From assembly GCA_029262775.1 (NCBI GenBank), contig JAJCYR010000056.1:310001-374000 (forward strand): a stretch of 64,000 nt of DNA, written 5' to 3'. The first letter of the stretch is position 1. Every line of letters starts with the position of its first letter. This DNA comes from Bacteroidota bacterium (GTDB lineage Bacteria; Bacteroidota; Rhodothermia; Rhodothermales; UBA10348). Shown here in pieces: positions 1 to 9,288 of the stretch. Position numbers and translations under genes: made by a program. A model generated the notes under the pieces. It was not told the origin of the DNA and did not search any database. It worked only from the letters and a program-made list of their open reading frames with translations.

Positions 1-1593
1 CTACTCTGGCGTACGGAAAACGGGGTATGAACGACCGGCCTGAAGCGTATCGCCCAGCAGTCCCCAGTTGGCCAGGCCGTCGTCGCTTCGCGGATCGAGC
101 AGGTAGTGAGCCAGTCGCCCGAGGGGCTGGCGGGACGGAACTACGATCGCGGAGCCGGTGAGCGGCTCACTGCGCCGCATCCACCGTCCGAACACGGTGA
201 CTTCGTTTATCTGTTGGAAGGCGCGGTCTGCAACCTGGAGGGAATCGATCATGAAGGATTCCACGTCTATGCTGCTGAGCTCGCTGCGGGCATAGATAAT
301 ACCGTGCGCATTGAGGGCATCGATCAGGGTGGCGGGCGCATTGGGGATGATCCACTGCCGCGGCACGCGACTGGTCTCGGTGGGTTCGAATGCACCGAAT
401 TCCGGCATGACGACAGGCCGGACCACGTCGAGCCGCTCAAGGACGGGCTGGCCTGTTCCCGGATGCCGCGTCGTGGCCACATCGCCCATGAGGATTTCCG
501 TGGCCGGGCTGGACTCGGCAATCTGGCTCCGGACAGCAAGGTGCCGGCCTGTGACGGGCGTGGCATCGATTTCGGCAATCAGGGCAGCAATGCGGCCGGC
601 CTCGGCGTGGACCAGATACAGGATGTCTTCCGTGAAGTCGCGTGTCGAGAGGACACGGTTGCGGAACGTATCGTAGGCGAAGGCCTCGCTCAGAATGGCA
701 ATCCGTCCGCGCAGGCCGATATAATTGTTGTTGAAGCGGGGCCGGTGGTCGAACGTGCTCCACGTCTGCTCCCCTGATCGGAACGGGAGGTTTCCATAAT
801 ACCACACGAGCCAATCGGTATCATTTTTCATGGTCTTCGTCAGCGCCGGCAACCATTCATCCCGAAGCAGGGAATCAATAGCCCCGGGCGTATTCGGGTT
901 GAGGGGCGGCGCATACGTCAGATTGTAGGCGTGCCGGGTCCCGTTGGTGGTGTGCAGATCCACCGATACATGTGGGTCGTACCCGGTCATGAAACGGAGC
1001 ACGGAGCGTGCCTCCGGAGACCGGAATTTCATGTGGTCCCGGTTCAGGTCCAGGCCGTCGGCGTTCGGACGCTGGCCCATCCCCCCGACGGGCCCATTCT
1101 GGCGGGGTCGGTTGTCCAGGCGGACGCGCTCGTTGCCATCTACGTTGTATATGGGCGCCACCATGATGACGAGTGAGTCGAGCAGCGCGTCATGGCGCCC
1201 GGAAGCGAACTCCCGCAGGAGCATCAACAGCGCCTCCTTGCCGCAAACTTCGCCGGCATGGATGTTGCCCTGCAGGTACACGCGTGTTTTTCCGCTTCCC
1301 CGAACGGCATCGGGTCCGGCATGCGCAACCCGGCCAAAAACAACGAGCGGGATGGCCCGGCCCTCCACGGAATATCCCATCTGCGTCAGGTGCAGGTGCT
1401 CGTGCTGACGCACGACGACATCCAGGAAGCCAACCAGTTCATCGTAGCGCGTCGTTTCCTCGTACTGAGTCTGCTCGGCGCGGGTCAACAGGAAGCTCAG
1501 ATCGGTCTGTCTGGATGCGGCGCTCTCCGGCATTACGGATGCAGCGACGCACAGAAGAAAAGTGAAGCGCAACAGATGACGTGGTGCGGTCAT
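1..1593 (-). CDS. Secreted M14-family zinc carboxypeptidase
   Basis: Predicted exported metallocarboxypeptidase that trims C-terminal residues from peptides outside the cytoplasm. The zinc-binding HAGE motif (His/Glu about residues 112-115), a following NRD with the substrate-binding Arg near 180, a DLHTTNG segment with the third zinc His near 213 and a late SEAF Glu that fits the catalytic base are all visible. I chose the ATG at 1593 because it is followed at once by a signal peptide (MTAPRHLLRF then a hydrophobic run ending in ESAAS); an in-frame ATG 30 bases upstream would only add a charged leader. It is divergent from the next gene, and its stop codon occupies the first three bases of the window. 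The last ~150 residues have no family I recognise. Family assignment is firm; substrate is unknown. Confidence 0.88.
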   Translation of the reverse strand: MTAPRHLLRFTFLLCVAASVMPESAASRQTDLSFLLTRAEQTQYEETTRYDELVGFLDVVVRQHEHLHLTQMGYSVEGRAIPLVVFGRVAHAGPDAVRGSGKTRVYLQGNIHAGEVCGKEALLMLLREFASGRHDALLDSLVIMVAPIYNVDGNERVRLDNRPRQNGPVGGMGQRPNADGLDLNRDHMKFRSPEARSVLRFMTGYDPHVSVDLHTTNGTRHAYNLTYAPPLNPNTPGAIDSLLRDEWLPALTKTMKNDTDWLVWYYGNLPFRSGEQTWSTFDHRPRFNNNYIGLRGRIAILSEAFAYDTFRNRVLSTRDFTEDILYLVHAEAGRIAALIAEIDATPVTGRHLAVRSQIAESSPATEILMGDVATTRHPGTGQPVLERLDVVRPVVMPEFGAFEPTETSRVPRQWIIPNAPATLIDALNAHGIIYARSELSSIDVESFMIDSLQVADRAFQQINEVTVFGRWMRRSEPLTGSAIVVPSRQPLGRLAHYLLDPRSDDGLANWGLLGDTLQAGRSYPVFRTPE

Positions 1594-1777
1594 GTCGTGT
1601 GGTGGCGGGATGGTTTTATGCAAGATATATCCCCTGCACGAACACTGTCGTGTGAATATTGGACCTTTTCCTTTCGATCAAGAAACGTAGATGAACGGTA
1701 TTGGTTTGGCGCCCGTTGCAAAGACCATCACGAAATGGTACGTTGCCGCTTGCTGAGTCGACACAAACTTACTACCC

Positions 1778-2854
1778 ATGGCCTCATCACCCCGGGATAT
1801 TACCCTTTCCATCCAGCCCGAGAGCCGTGTTGATGTTATCGATGTGGCTGAGCGGGTGCGTGACGAGGAAGAGGGCTTTTTTGAACGATTCGATCGGAGT
1901 GCATTCACCTCCTACCACACGACGGCTGGCTACTTTGAGCAGAGCTTTGCCAACCGGCTGAAGAACAACCCAGAGGCCCTCGAAGCCTATCTCGAGACGT
2001 TCCAGAAGCTGTTTCCGCCGGATGCGGACTACCTGCATGATCAGATGGAGCTTCGCAATGAACTGTCCGAGGAGCAAAAGGCTGTCGAGCCCAGAAATGC
2101 CGACTCCCATTTGACATTCATCGGATCGGGCCTGGAAAACACGGTCACCTATCTGAACCGCAGACCCAACCAGTCGGTCTGGTTTGTGGACCTGGATGGT
2201 ACCAATGGTGAAAAGCGGCGGAATCGGCGTACCACCATCATTGGATATAACCAGGAAACCGTTACCCATCGACGTCGGGTACCCATCCGCATGTCGGGCC
2301 ATCCCATCGACTCCGTAAACCTGTGGGACGCGCGGCTTGGGCTCCTCGAAGAGTTGCAGCATGAGGCCAATCAACTGGGCATCCGCAAGGGGCGCATTGA
2401 CCTGGCCCTGGCGCCGGACGAGAGCCACACGGGACTCACCGTCAACGAGTACGAGACACTGCTCATGCAGCACGATCTGGTCGATGTACTCAGGGACCCC
2501 ATCCGCTTCATGGCCCAGAAGGGGCGCAACATGATCAAGGATCCGGGAGCCATCAAGGAGAAAGCCAAGGATTACATGAAGTACGATCTCGTCCATGTAG
2601 TCAACGAGTTCATTGATGCCATGGGACTGAGCGAGACGCTCGTGGAGCGGATCATTGATAAATTTTTCCAGGTCCCCGCCCACCGTTTCCTGCGCATGAA
2701 GCGCTCGGTCAGTATGATCGTGTCGGACGGATCGAATGGCGCCGAGAGCCATATCGTGTCCGGGACCTACCAGAGCCCCATTCTTGTCCAGTGGAAACGC
2801 CGGGACGAGCGCCGCGAGCGCATACTCGAAGCTACATTCACGCGTTTCGAATAG
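1778..2854 (+). CDS. YjbQ/UPF0047-like protein with long unknown C-terminal half
   Basis: A 358-residue protein whose first ~160 residues follow the UPF0047/YjbQ pattern. I see an HTTA motif (His47), DYLHD (84-88), a NADSH stretch (107-111), GSGL (116-119), then a SVWFVDLDG strand and an Arg-rich strand, in the order found in E. coli YjbQ. YjbQ proteins are about 140 residues and have been reported to have weak thiamine-phosphate-synthase activity; their true role is unsettled. Residues ~165-358 are an added segment, rich in charged helices, that I do not recognise. No signal peptide or membrane segment is present, so it is probably cytosolic. It stands alone, divergent from the M14 gene and convergent with the SDR gene only 3 bases away. 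Domain call is by motif comparison. Confidence 0.65.
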   Translation: MASSPRDITLSIQPESRVDVIDVAERVRDEEEGFFERFDRSAFTSYHTTAGYFEQSFANRLKNNPEALEAYLETFQKLFPPDADYLHDQMELRNELSEEQKAVEPRNADSHLTFIGSGLENTVTYLNRRPNQSVWFVDLDGTNGEKRRNRRTTIIGYNQETVTHRRRVPIRMSGHPIDSVNLWDARLGLLEELQHEANQLGIRKGRIDLALAPDESHTGLTVNEYETLLMQHDLVDVLRDPIRFMAQKGRNMIKDPGAIKEKAKDYMKYDLVHVVNEFIDAMGLSETLVERIIDKFFQVPAHRFLRMKRSVSMIVSDGSNGAESHIVSGTYQSPILVQWKRRDERRERILEATFTRFE

Positions 2855-2857
2855 GCC

Positions 2858-3637
2858 CTATATCAGCGAGTGGGACTGTACGCCGTCGATGGTCAGGCAC
2901 GCGCCCGAAACCCAGGATGCTCGGGCTGACGCCAGAAACGACACAACATCGGCGACTTCGTCCGCACGTCCGAATCGACCCATGGGAATGTTCGCGGCCA
3001 CGAACTGCTTCATGGCTTCAGGATCGGCCTGAACGCGCTTGTCCCACGATCCTCCAGGAAATCGGATGGACCCCGGGGCGACCGTGTTTACGCGGATCTT
3101 GTCCCCTCCAAGCTCAACGGCCATTATTTTTGCCGCGCTGATGAGCGCCGACTTCGTCGTGTTGTAGATCGAGAGGCCCGCGCCGCCGGCTTCGCGACCG
3201 AAAATGGAGGCAACAAAGATCATGGAGCCGCCGCCCGAGGCCTTCAGGACGGGAATGGCGGCGCGGGCTGTCCTGAGGTGGCTGTATACATTGAGGTCCA
3301 TGATTTCGGCCCATGCCTCGTCGGTCGTGTCCTCGAAGCGGCCCCGACTGTTACCTCCCGCATTTCCAACCAGAATGTGCAGGCTCCCGAAGTGCTGCCG
3401 GGCCGATTCCACCAGGCGGGCGGGCACGTCAGGCTGCGTGATGTCGGCTGCCGCGGTTTCGACGCGAACACCATGCGCTACCCGGAGTTCATGTGCTGTT
3501 GCCTCCAGGGCCTCGGCCCCGCGGGCGCACAGCAGGAGATTGCAGTTTTCCGACGCCAGACTGGCCGCGATGGCGCGACCTATGCCGCGACTGGCACCCG
3601 TGATGAGTGCTGTTTTCCCTGTTAGTTCGAGATCCAT
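2858..3637 (-). CDS. SDR-family oxidoreductase (FabG-like)
   Basis: Classical short-chain dehydrogenase/reductase of 259 residues, about the normal length. The cofactor-binding TGASRGIG motif is near residue 14, NAGG follows near 93, the active-site Ser lies in VASIFG, and the YNTTK motif supplies the catalytic Tyr and Lys. PGSI and a C-terminal SWVSGACLTIDG segment are as in 3-oxoacyl-ACP reductases. Cytosolic, NAD(P)H-dependent; the substrate cannot be read from sequence. An Arg after the Gly-rich loop and in CARG suggests NADP(H). It is not next to other fatty-acid genes, so a specific FabG role is not supported. It is divergent from the following small conserved gene with about 30 bases between starts. 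Confidence 0.88.
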   Translation of the reverse strand: MDLELTGKTALITGASRGIGRAIAASLASENCNLLLCARGAEALEATAHELRVAHGVRVETAAADITQPDVPARLVESARQHFGSLHILVGNAGGNSRGRFEDTTDEAWAEIMDLNVYSHLRTARAAIPVLKASGGGSMIFVASIFGREAGGAGLSIYNTTKSALISAAKIMAVELGGDKIRVNTVAPGSIRFPGGSWDKRVQADPEAMKQFVAANIPMGRFGRADEVADVVSFLASARASWVSGACLTIDGVQSHSLI

Positions 3638-3667
3638 TGGTAAAACTGTTAAAGCATATTGGAACGC

Positions 3668-4201
3668 ATGACCGAGCGCCCCATGTACCCGGAAGACAAC
3701 ATGATGTTTTCAACCCTGTCAGATGACGCCAACGTATGGCTGTACGCGGCCGACAGGCGCTTGAGCCGTGTACATGCCGAACAGGTGCTGGCACATGTCC
3801 ATGCGTTCAGAAGCACGTGGCGCTCCCACGGGCGTGAAGTGGTGTCCGACTGTGAACTGATCGAGGACCGGCTGCTCGTCGTGGCAGCCGAAGTCCCGGG
3901 CGGCGAACTGTCTGGTTGCGGCATAGACAAGTCGCTGCATACACTCGATGCGCTGGCTCGTGAACTGGACTTCGGCTGGGTCGGGGGTCTGGACATCGTG
4001 TTCCGGGACCGGGACGGACAGCTGAAGACCGCGACGCGGTCTGCGTTCCGCGCTCTTGCGTCCAACGGTGCCGTGAATGGGCAGACGCCCGTCGTGGACC
4101 TGGCTGTCGAGCGGCTGGCGGATATTCGCCGGCGTGGCCTTGAGGTACCGCTTGCTTCGAACTGGCACGCACAATTTCTGGATCGGAACACAACCCCATA
4201 A
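3668..4201 (+). CDS. Small conserved Bacteroidota protein, often mislabelled ABC transporter ATPase
   Basis: A cytosolic protein of 177 residues. The pattern NVWLYAADRRL, a central FRSTWRSHG, and SGCGIDKSLH matches a small family I know from Bacteroidota genomes, where automatic annotation often calls it 'ABC transporter ATPase'. No Walker A, Walker B or ABC signature is present, so that name is not supported. The single Cys in SGCGID and the WRSHG segment are the most conserved-looking parts. The ATG at 3668 is chosen over an upstream TTG at 3659; another ATG lies at 3683. The stop is 2 bases before the L,D-transpeptidase start, so the two are probably co-transcribed. Function unknown. Confidence 0.7.
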   Translation: MTERPMYPEDNMMFSTLSDDANVWLYAADRRLSRVHAEQVLAHVHAFRSTWRSHGREVVSDCELIEDRLLVVAAEVPGGELSGCGIDKSLHTLDALARELDFGWVGGLDIVFRDRDGQLKTATRSAFRALASNGAVNGQTPVVDLAVERLADIRRRGLEVPLASNWHAQFLDRNTTP

Positions 4202-4203
4202 TC

Positions 4204-5172
4204 ATGCGAACGTCCAAACCTGCCTTTCTACTCGTGCTCCTCTTCGTGCCGGGACTGTTCTATACGGTCCAGACGGCGAGTGCTCAGTTCTACATCAACC
4301 AGAATGAACTGGCCGACATTCTGCACGAATGCTCGGAAGACCTGGCGACGCTCCCGACGCCCCGCTACGACTATCAGGTGCTCTACAGCAGCCGCGACAA
4401 CAACGTATTGGCGCGCAATACCTTCTACAAGATAATCGGTGACTCGGATGTGCAACTTGGCAAGGAGCGGTCTAAGCTCGTGGGCCTGCTCAACCGGACG
4501 CTGATCCATATGACGCAGATTGGCGATACGCTGATCGTGCCCGACCGGATGGATCTGGACTTCTGCGCCTACTCTCCGTTCCCGCGTTTCTACCCGGGAG
4601 GAGTGGCCTTCGACAAGGTATTCGTTATTGACAAATCCATCCAGGCCTGGGCCGCCTATGAAATGGGCCGTCTCGTGCGCTGGGGCATTGTGAACACCGG
4701 ATCCGAATCCTATCGCACGCCGACCGGCCGATTCAATTTCAACTGGAAGACGGAATACCGGGTTTCGTCCATGAGCCCTCCCGGAGAGCCGTGGGAAATG
4801 TACTGGGTATTCAATTTCGTGGAAAGCCGTGGTATCCATGTTCACCAATATCCCATGCCAACGGGAGGCCCCACCAGCCACGGGTGCGTGCGTCTGGTGG
4901 ACGAGGACGCGAGATGGATCTACAACTGGGCGGATCAGTGGAAGTTGACGAGCAGTGGCCAGGGCTACCGCGCCGGCTTCGGTACGGTCGCTGAGCCTGG
5001 CACCACGGTACTCGTCATTGGCGAGGATCCACTGGGAAATCCCAAGCCGTTTCGCATGGTGAATGGCATGCCCCAACTGGTGATGGTTGAACTTCCAAAC
5101 CACCCGTTCGATATCGCGCCGGGATCGCCGCAGCAGAAGTACTTCGACCGGATCCGGGGCACGTCTCCCTGA
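4204..5172 (+). CDS. Exported L,D-transpeptidase (YkuD domain)
   Basis: A 322-residue periplasmic enzyme. An N-terminal signal peptide (MRTSKPAFLLVLL, cleavage near TASAQ at 28) is followed by a YkuD catalytic domain with HVH near 212-214 and the SHGCVRL signature, whose Cys228 is the nucleophile. L,D-transpeptidases form 3-3 peptidoglycan crosslinks or attach proteins to peptidoglycan; which applies cannot be told here. The domain begins near FDKVFVIDKS (137) and is followed by ~90 residues typical of catalytic-domain ends. It sits 2 bases after the preceding small conserved gene and is convergent with lepB. No LysM or other peptidoglycan-binding domain is visible in the N-terminal ~110 residues. 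Confidence 0.9.
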   Translation: MRTSKPAFLLVLLFVPGLFYTVQTASAQFYINQNELADILHECSEDLATLPTPRYDYQVLYSSRDNNVLARNTFYKIIGDSDVQLGKERSKLVGLLNRTLIHMTQIGDTLIVPDRMDLDFCAYSPFPRFYPGGVAFDKVFVIDKSIQAWAAYEMGRLVRWGIVNTGSESYRTPTGRFNFNWKTEYRVSSMSPPGEPWEMYWVFNFVESRGIHVHQYPMPTGGPTSHGCVRLVDEDARWIYNWADQWKLTSSGQGYRAGFGTVAEPGTTVLVIGEDPLGNPKPFRMVNGMPQLVMVELPNHPFDIAPGSPQQKYFDRIRGTSP

Positions 5173-5214
5173 CGTCCGTTCGGGGCCTCGCCCGGCGGCC
5201 ACGAGCTCGCCCCC

Positions 5215-6312
5215 CTACTCGATTTTATGCATGAGGCGCCCGAAACGGGGCAGCATGACGTCTTTGTCCCACGAGAAGTACACGGTCACTGCTTTTCCAA
5301 CAATGTGATCCATGGGAACGAACCCCCAGAACCGGCTGTCTTCAGAATTGTCCCGGTTGTCCCCCATGACGAAGTAGTAGTTCTGTTCGAACGTGTAGGT
5401 GGCTGCAGGTTGCCCGTCAACCCGGTAGCTTCCATCGGAGGCTGTGGTGAGCGTATGTCCTTCGTAGCGGGTAATGACGGTTTCATACATACGCGCGCCG
5501 GCTGCGTCGAGGGGCACGCTCATTCCGGCGGCAGGAATGAGCACGGGCCCGTAGTTGTCGGGGGTCCACCCCATACCCGGCGGATACAGGCTGTTGTTGT
5601 ACACGTCTACCCGGCGCACTACGGCCACACGCACCGAATCCACCCAGGGTAGCGTCGTCAGCTGCTCAGCGGCCCGGGGCGTGGCAATCATCTGGACAAC
5701 GGCCGGATTGGTGGTCGGTACCATGCTTGAAATGCCGAGTTCGGACAGGGAGGCCGGGTTCAGTCGTACCCGTGGATCGCTTTTGAAGACATTCCAATAT
5801 ACCTGCATGGTGGGCAGGAGCTTCTGATGCGTACTGTCCACGTACACTTCCTTGTCCCGAACCTCGAACGCTTCTCCAGGAAGCCCGATCACGCGTTTTA
5901 TATAGTGCTGGCGGCGGTCAATGATGTCCACATCGTCGGCGGGCCAGTTGAACACGACCGCATCGAGCCGTTTCACTTCCGAAAAGCCGGGAAGACGCGT
6001 CCAAGGCAGCTTAATGCCAGGAATGTACATACCTGTGAACGGAATTCCGATGGTCATCGGGGTGCGTGTCCCGTAGTGTAGTTTCGATACAAACAGGTAG
6101 TCTCCCACAAGGAGACTTTTTTCCATGGAAGGAGTCGGAATGCGAAACAGGTCAAAGAACAGCACGCGCAGCACGATCATCACGATCACGGCAAAAATCA
6201 TGGCGTCCAACCACTCGCGAATGGGACCCTTCGTGGGCGTCTTGCGCGCGGCCCGCTCTCCACGTCTGCGCCTGGTCGTGGCGGCAGCATCTTCTTTCAA
6301 TGGCTTGCTCAT
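5215..6312 (-). CDS. lepB: Signal peptidase I
   Basis: Membrane-anchored serine protease that removes signal peptides from exported proteins. A membrane helix at about residues 36-53 precedes the catalytic Ser62 in PTPSMEKSL; the Lys general base is Lys139 in HYIKRVIGLPGE; the family box GDNRDNSEDSRFWG is near the C-terminus. The product is 365 residues, longer than many bacterial LepB because of an insert of roughly 130 residues between the Lys box and the GDNRDNS box, as is common in Bacteroidota. I chose the ATG at 6312 (MSKPLK, Arg/Lys-rich cytosolic tail) because it lies 14 bases after the upstream stop; the frame stays open further upstream into that gene. It is the last gene of a lepA-secreted protein-lepB unit. 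Confidence 0.94.
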   Translation of the reverse strand: MSKPLKEDAAATTRRRRGERAARKTPTKGPIREWLDAMIFAVIVMIVLRVLFFDLFRIPTPSMEKSLLVGDYLFVSKLHYGTRTPMTIGIPFTGMYIPGIKLPWTRLPGFSEVKRLDAVVFNWPADDVDIIDRRQHYIKRVIGLPGEAFEVRDKEVYVDSTHQKLLPTMQVYWNVFKSDPRVRLNPASLSELGISSMVPTTNPAVVQMIATPRAAEQLTTLPWVDSVRVAVVRRVDVYNNSLYPPGMGWTPDNYGPVLIPAAGMSVPLDAAGARMYETVITRYEGHTLTTASDGSYRVDGQPAATYTFEQNYYFVMGDNRDNSEDSRFWGFVPMDHIVGKAVTVYFSWDKDVMLPRFGRLMHKIE

Positions 6313-6325
6313 GGGCGCTCTGCGG

Positions 6326-7132
6326 TTACTTGTTTTCCAGGAAAGGTAATATGGACGGTGGTCCCAGGTCGGTATCCGGTCGGCCAATACGCCTGTCAAA
6401 AAACATTGCTCCGTCATATCCCGTGATATACCAAATTCGTTGGACGGCGTTGTAGTAATAGTCTGCCCAGTGGGCGCGATTGGACGAGCGGGTCACCTCC
6501 TCAAGCAGTGCATTCTTCAGACTGCGGATGTCCTGGCGCAGGGCAGACGGAGCGGCCACCACAATGCCCCGATCCCACGGGCCGTTTACATCTACTACCA
6601 TGACCGGAATGGAATCGTTGACCATGAACCAGTATTCAAATTGAATCACCTCGGCCGCGGGCAGGGTTTCGACACTGTCCATGTCAATGACAAGGCGCGA
6701 TGGCGAGCCAAACTGTGCCTGCATGCGCGCACGAATGTCCCGCGTCATGAGCGTATCGAGTGGTGAGCGGCTCTGGGAGCCGACAAACGCCCAGGACGTT
6801 TCACGAAACAGCGCTTCATGACCTTGCCGACGAATACGTTTGATGGGCTCGACGGCGCTCAGTACGAACGAGGAGGAATCGGCGCGGAGAGGTTCGGCTG
6901 GATACAGCGCAGCCAGCCAGCGCCGGACGCGGTCGTCTTCCGGGAGCAGATCGGCAAGCGGCATGGTCGCAACACGTCCTCCCCGCTGCCGGACGTCGCG
7001 CGCCGCGAGTTCGAAGGCCCGTTCCTTCAGGTACAGTGACAACAGTTCAGAAGTCGACTGCCGCTGCGCCGCCGCGCTGTACACCGGAATGCAAACCAGG
7101 AACAGAAAAACGAGACGCACCGGCATGGTCAT
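6326..7132 (-). CDS. Exported protein of unknown function between lepA and lepB
   Basis: A 268-residue protein with a clear signal peptide ([13 protein letters not shown], ending near SAAAQ). The rest is soluble and has no family I recognise. A middle segment with [15 protein letters not shown] and [11 protein letters not shown] loosely recalls secreted Bacteroidota proteins with GWxTD-type repeats, but I do not claim that. The start is fixed by its ATG overlapping the lepA stop (ATGA at 7129-7132), indicating translational coupling. Its place between lepA and lepB suggests co-expression with the export machinery, but no functional link can be shown. An aromatic-rich motif [15 protein letters not shown] near the C-terminus is its most distinctive feature. 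Confidence 0.72.
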   Translation of the reverse strand: MTMPVRLVFLFLVCIPVYSAAAQRQSTSELLSLYLKERAFELAARDVRQRGGRVATMPLADLLPEDDRVRRWLAALYPAEPLRADSSSFVLSAVEPIKRIRRQGHEALFRETSWAFVGSQSRSPLDTLMTRDIRARMQAQFGSPSRLVIDMDSVETLPAAEVIQFEYWFMVNDSIPVMVVDVNGPWDRGIVVAAPSALRQDIRSLKNALLEEVTRSSNRAHWADYYYNAVQRIWYITGYDGAMFFDRRIGRPDTDLGPPSILPFLENK

Positions 7133-8934
7133 TCGTCCATGGACAAGACAGCGAGGAAGGCCTCCTGTGGGACTTCGACGCTGCCGACCTGTTTCATGCG
7201 CTTCTTGCCCTCCTTCTGCTTTTCCAGCAGCTTGCGCTTTCTCGAAATGTCTCCACCATAACATTTGGCGGTCACGTCCTTGCGCATGGCCCGAACCGAT
7301 TCACGCGCAATGACACGCGTACCAATCGATGCCTGAAGTGCCACCTCGAACATCTGCTGCGGAATCAGGTCCTTGAGCTTGCGTGTCAGCCTTCGACCCA
7401 TGTCGTAAGCCTTGTCCCGGTGCACGATGGTGGAAAGTGCATCGACCGGGTCGCCGTTGATCATGATGTCGAGCTTCACGAGCTGACTTGCCTGGTAGTC
7501 CTTGAACTCATAGTCGAAAGACGCGAATCCTCGGCTGATGCTTTTGAGCTTGTCATAGAAATCAAACACGATTTCGGCCAGTGGCAACAGGTACTCCAGA
7601 TTCACCCGTTCCGTATCGAGGTACTGGGTGTTGAGATACTGTCCCCGGCGTTCCTGGCAAAGTTGCATGAGAGGGCCAATGTACTCGGATGGCGTGATAA
7701 TCTCGGCCTGTACGTACGGCTCGTGAATTTCATCGATCCGGCCCACGGGGGGCATGTTCGACGGATTCTCCACGCCCACCCAGGTCCTGTCGTTCTGAAG
7801 AACACGGTACTTCACGTTCGGAACGGTCGTAATGATGTCCAGTCCAAATTCTCGGTCCAGGCGTTCCTGGATGATTTCCATGTGCAGCAGCCCCAGGAAG
7901 CCCACCCGAAAGCCGAATCCCAGCGCCACCGACGTCTCGGGTTCATAGGTCAGCGACGAATCGTTGAGTTGAAGCTTGTCGAGCGACGCACGGAGATCTT
8001 CAAACTCGTCGGAACTCTCCGGATAGACGCCCGAAAACACCATGGGTTTTACCTCCCGGAAGCCCTCAATGGGCTGGTCACTGCCGTTCTTGACGGTCGT
8101 GATCGTGTCCCCCACCTTGGTATCGTGCACATCCTTGACCGAACCAATCACATAGCCGACTTCCCCGGCACGCAACCGGTCGGTCGGTTCCATGGACAGG
8201 CGGAGGTACCCCACCTCTTCGGCATCGTATTCCTTGCCGTTGGACAGAAAGCGCATGGCTTCCTTCTTGTGGAGCGTGCCCTCAAACACGCGCGTGTAGA
8301 CGATCGAGCCCCGGTACGTATTGAAGATGCTGTCGAAGATCAGCGCCCGGAGCGGGGCTGACGCGTCACCTGTGGGTGGGGGTACACGTGCCACGATCTG
8401 CTCGAGGACCTCGTGAACACCCGCGCCCGTCTTGGCAGAAATCCGGATAATATCCTCAGCGGGCTCCCCCAGCAGGTTTTCAATGGACTGTGCCACGGCG
8501 TCCGGGTTCGCCCCCGGCAGGTCGACCTTGTTCAGGACGGGAATGATTTCCAGGTTGGCCTCAAGGGCCAGAAAAACGTTCGATACCGTCTGGGCCTCGA
8601 TACCCTGCGCCGCATCGACCACAAGAATAGCCCCTTCGCATGCCTGCAGGGCGCGTGATACTTCGTATGTGAAGTCGACATGCCCGGGTGTATCGATGAG
8701 GTTCAGCGTGTATTCCAGGCCATCGTCCGCCTTATACTGCATGCGGACAGCGTGACTCTTGATGGTAATGCCACGCTCGCGTTCCAGATCCATGGAGTCC
8801 AGGACCTGCTCCTGCAGGTCCCGCTGGCTGACCGTACCGGTTTTTTCCAGCAGACGATCGGCAAGCGTACTCTTGCCGTGATCGATATGTGCAATGATGC
8901 AGAAGTTTCTGATTCTGCGCGGATCGTAGGGCAT
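7129..8934 (-). CDS. lepA: Elongation factor 4 (LepA)
   Basis: Translational GTPase that acts on the ribosome and affects elongation and initiation. The G1 box AHIDHGKST is at residues 15-23, followed by RGITI (switch I), DTPGHVDF (G3) and NKVDLPG (G4), and the C-terminus has the LepA-specific [26 protein letters not shown] stretch (split here: [13 protein letters not shown], then [13 protein letters not shown]). Starting at the ATG at 8934 gives 601 residues, the normal family length. An upstream in-frame ATG at 9066 would add 44 residues with no counterpart in the family. The 3' end overlaps the next gene by 4 bases. lepA followed by lepB is also the arrangement in E. coli, here with one gene inserted. 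Confidence 0.96.
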   Translation of the reverse strand: MPYDPRRIRNFCIIAHIDHGKSTLADRLLEKTGTVSQRDLQEQVLDSMDLERERGITIKSHAVRMQYKADDGLEYTLNLIDTPGHVDFTYEVSRALQACEGAILVVDAAQGIEAQTVSNVFLALEANLEIIPVLNKVDLPGANPDAVAQSIENLLGEPAEDIIRISAKTGAGVHEVLEQIVARVPPPTGDASAPLRALIFDSIFNTYRGSIVYTRVFEGTLHKKEAMRFLSNGKEYDAEEVGYLRLSMEPTDRLRAGEVGYVIGSVKDVHDTKVGDTITTVKNGSDQPIEGFREVKPMVFSGVYPESSDEFEDLRASLDKLQLNDSSLTYEPETSVALGFGFRVGFLGLLHMEIIQERLDREFGLDIITTVPNVKYRVLQNDRTWVGVENPSNMPPVGRIDEIHEPYVQAEIITPSEYIGPLMQLCQERRGQYLNTQYLDTERVNLEYLLPLAEIVFDFYDKLKSISRGFASFDYEFKDYQASQLVKLDIMINGDPVDALSTIVHRDKAYDMGRRLTRKLKDLIPQQMFEVALQASIGTRVIARESVRAMRKDVTAKCYGGDISRKRKLLEKQKEGKKRMKQVGSVEVPQEAFLAVLSMDE

Positions 8935-9288
8935 TCGGGGGTCTGGGTGAAACGTGGGAACGAGTTGTGGACGCGGTATTATACGTGGGTTCAGATACAG
9001 TTCCACCGGGCGCAGGCCATATGCCCGCATCTGCTCATCCGGGTAGGCGGAAGATGCGGTGTTCATGTGTTACTTTAGGGGTAAATACGCCGATTAATTC
9101 ACGGAATGCCGTTGAGCTGGAGGCGGGCACACCCAGCGGATTCATGGCGCAGTGTCTTGTATACCGCTGTGCAACATAATGTTAACAATAGTAACATGAA
9201 GTATTACATAAACTCCGAGCTGTTCAAGTACAGGATTAGGTAGATTGACGACGAGCGGTGTACTAACCAATGACTGAGGAAATCGCGC
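8935..9288. other. Divergent intergenic region between lepA and the ECF sigma gene
   Basis: About 350 bases without a supported gene if lepA starts at 8934. The half nearest lepA is GC-rich and could encode a 44-residue LepA extension, which I reject. The part from about 9150 to 9245 is distinctly AT-rich for this genome and holds an inverted repeat (9179-9197), so it probably contains the promoters of the sigma/FecR/receptor unit and perhaps of lepA. I could not place convincing -35 and -10 boxes. Confidence 0.5.
9179..9197. promoter_or_regulatory. Inverted repeat in the sigma-factor promoter region
   Basis: Perfect 6-base arms ATGTTA and TAACAT separated by 7 bases, inside the AT-rich stretch 92 bases before the ECF sigma start. 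The size and spacing suit a dimeric regulator, but in AT-rich DNA such a repeat can arise by chance. No regulator is identified. Confidence 0.3.

Noticed and set aside
3668..4201. ABC transporter ATPase annotation for the small conserved gene
   Set aside because: No Walker A, Walker B or ABC signature is present and the length is far below an ABC domain.
7036..8361. Long plus-strand open frame across the lepA gene
   Set aside because: It is antisense to strongly conserved lepA and shows no domain or signal of its own; an open-frame artefact of GC-rich coding DNA.
8935..9066. 44-residue N-terminal extension of LepA
   Set aside because: It has no counterpart in the family and the ATG at 8934 gives the normal 601-residue length.
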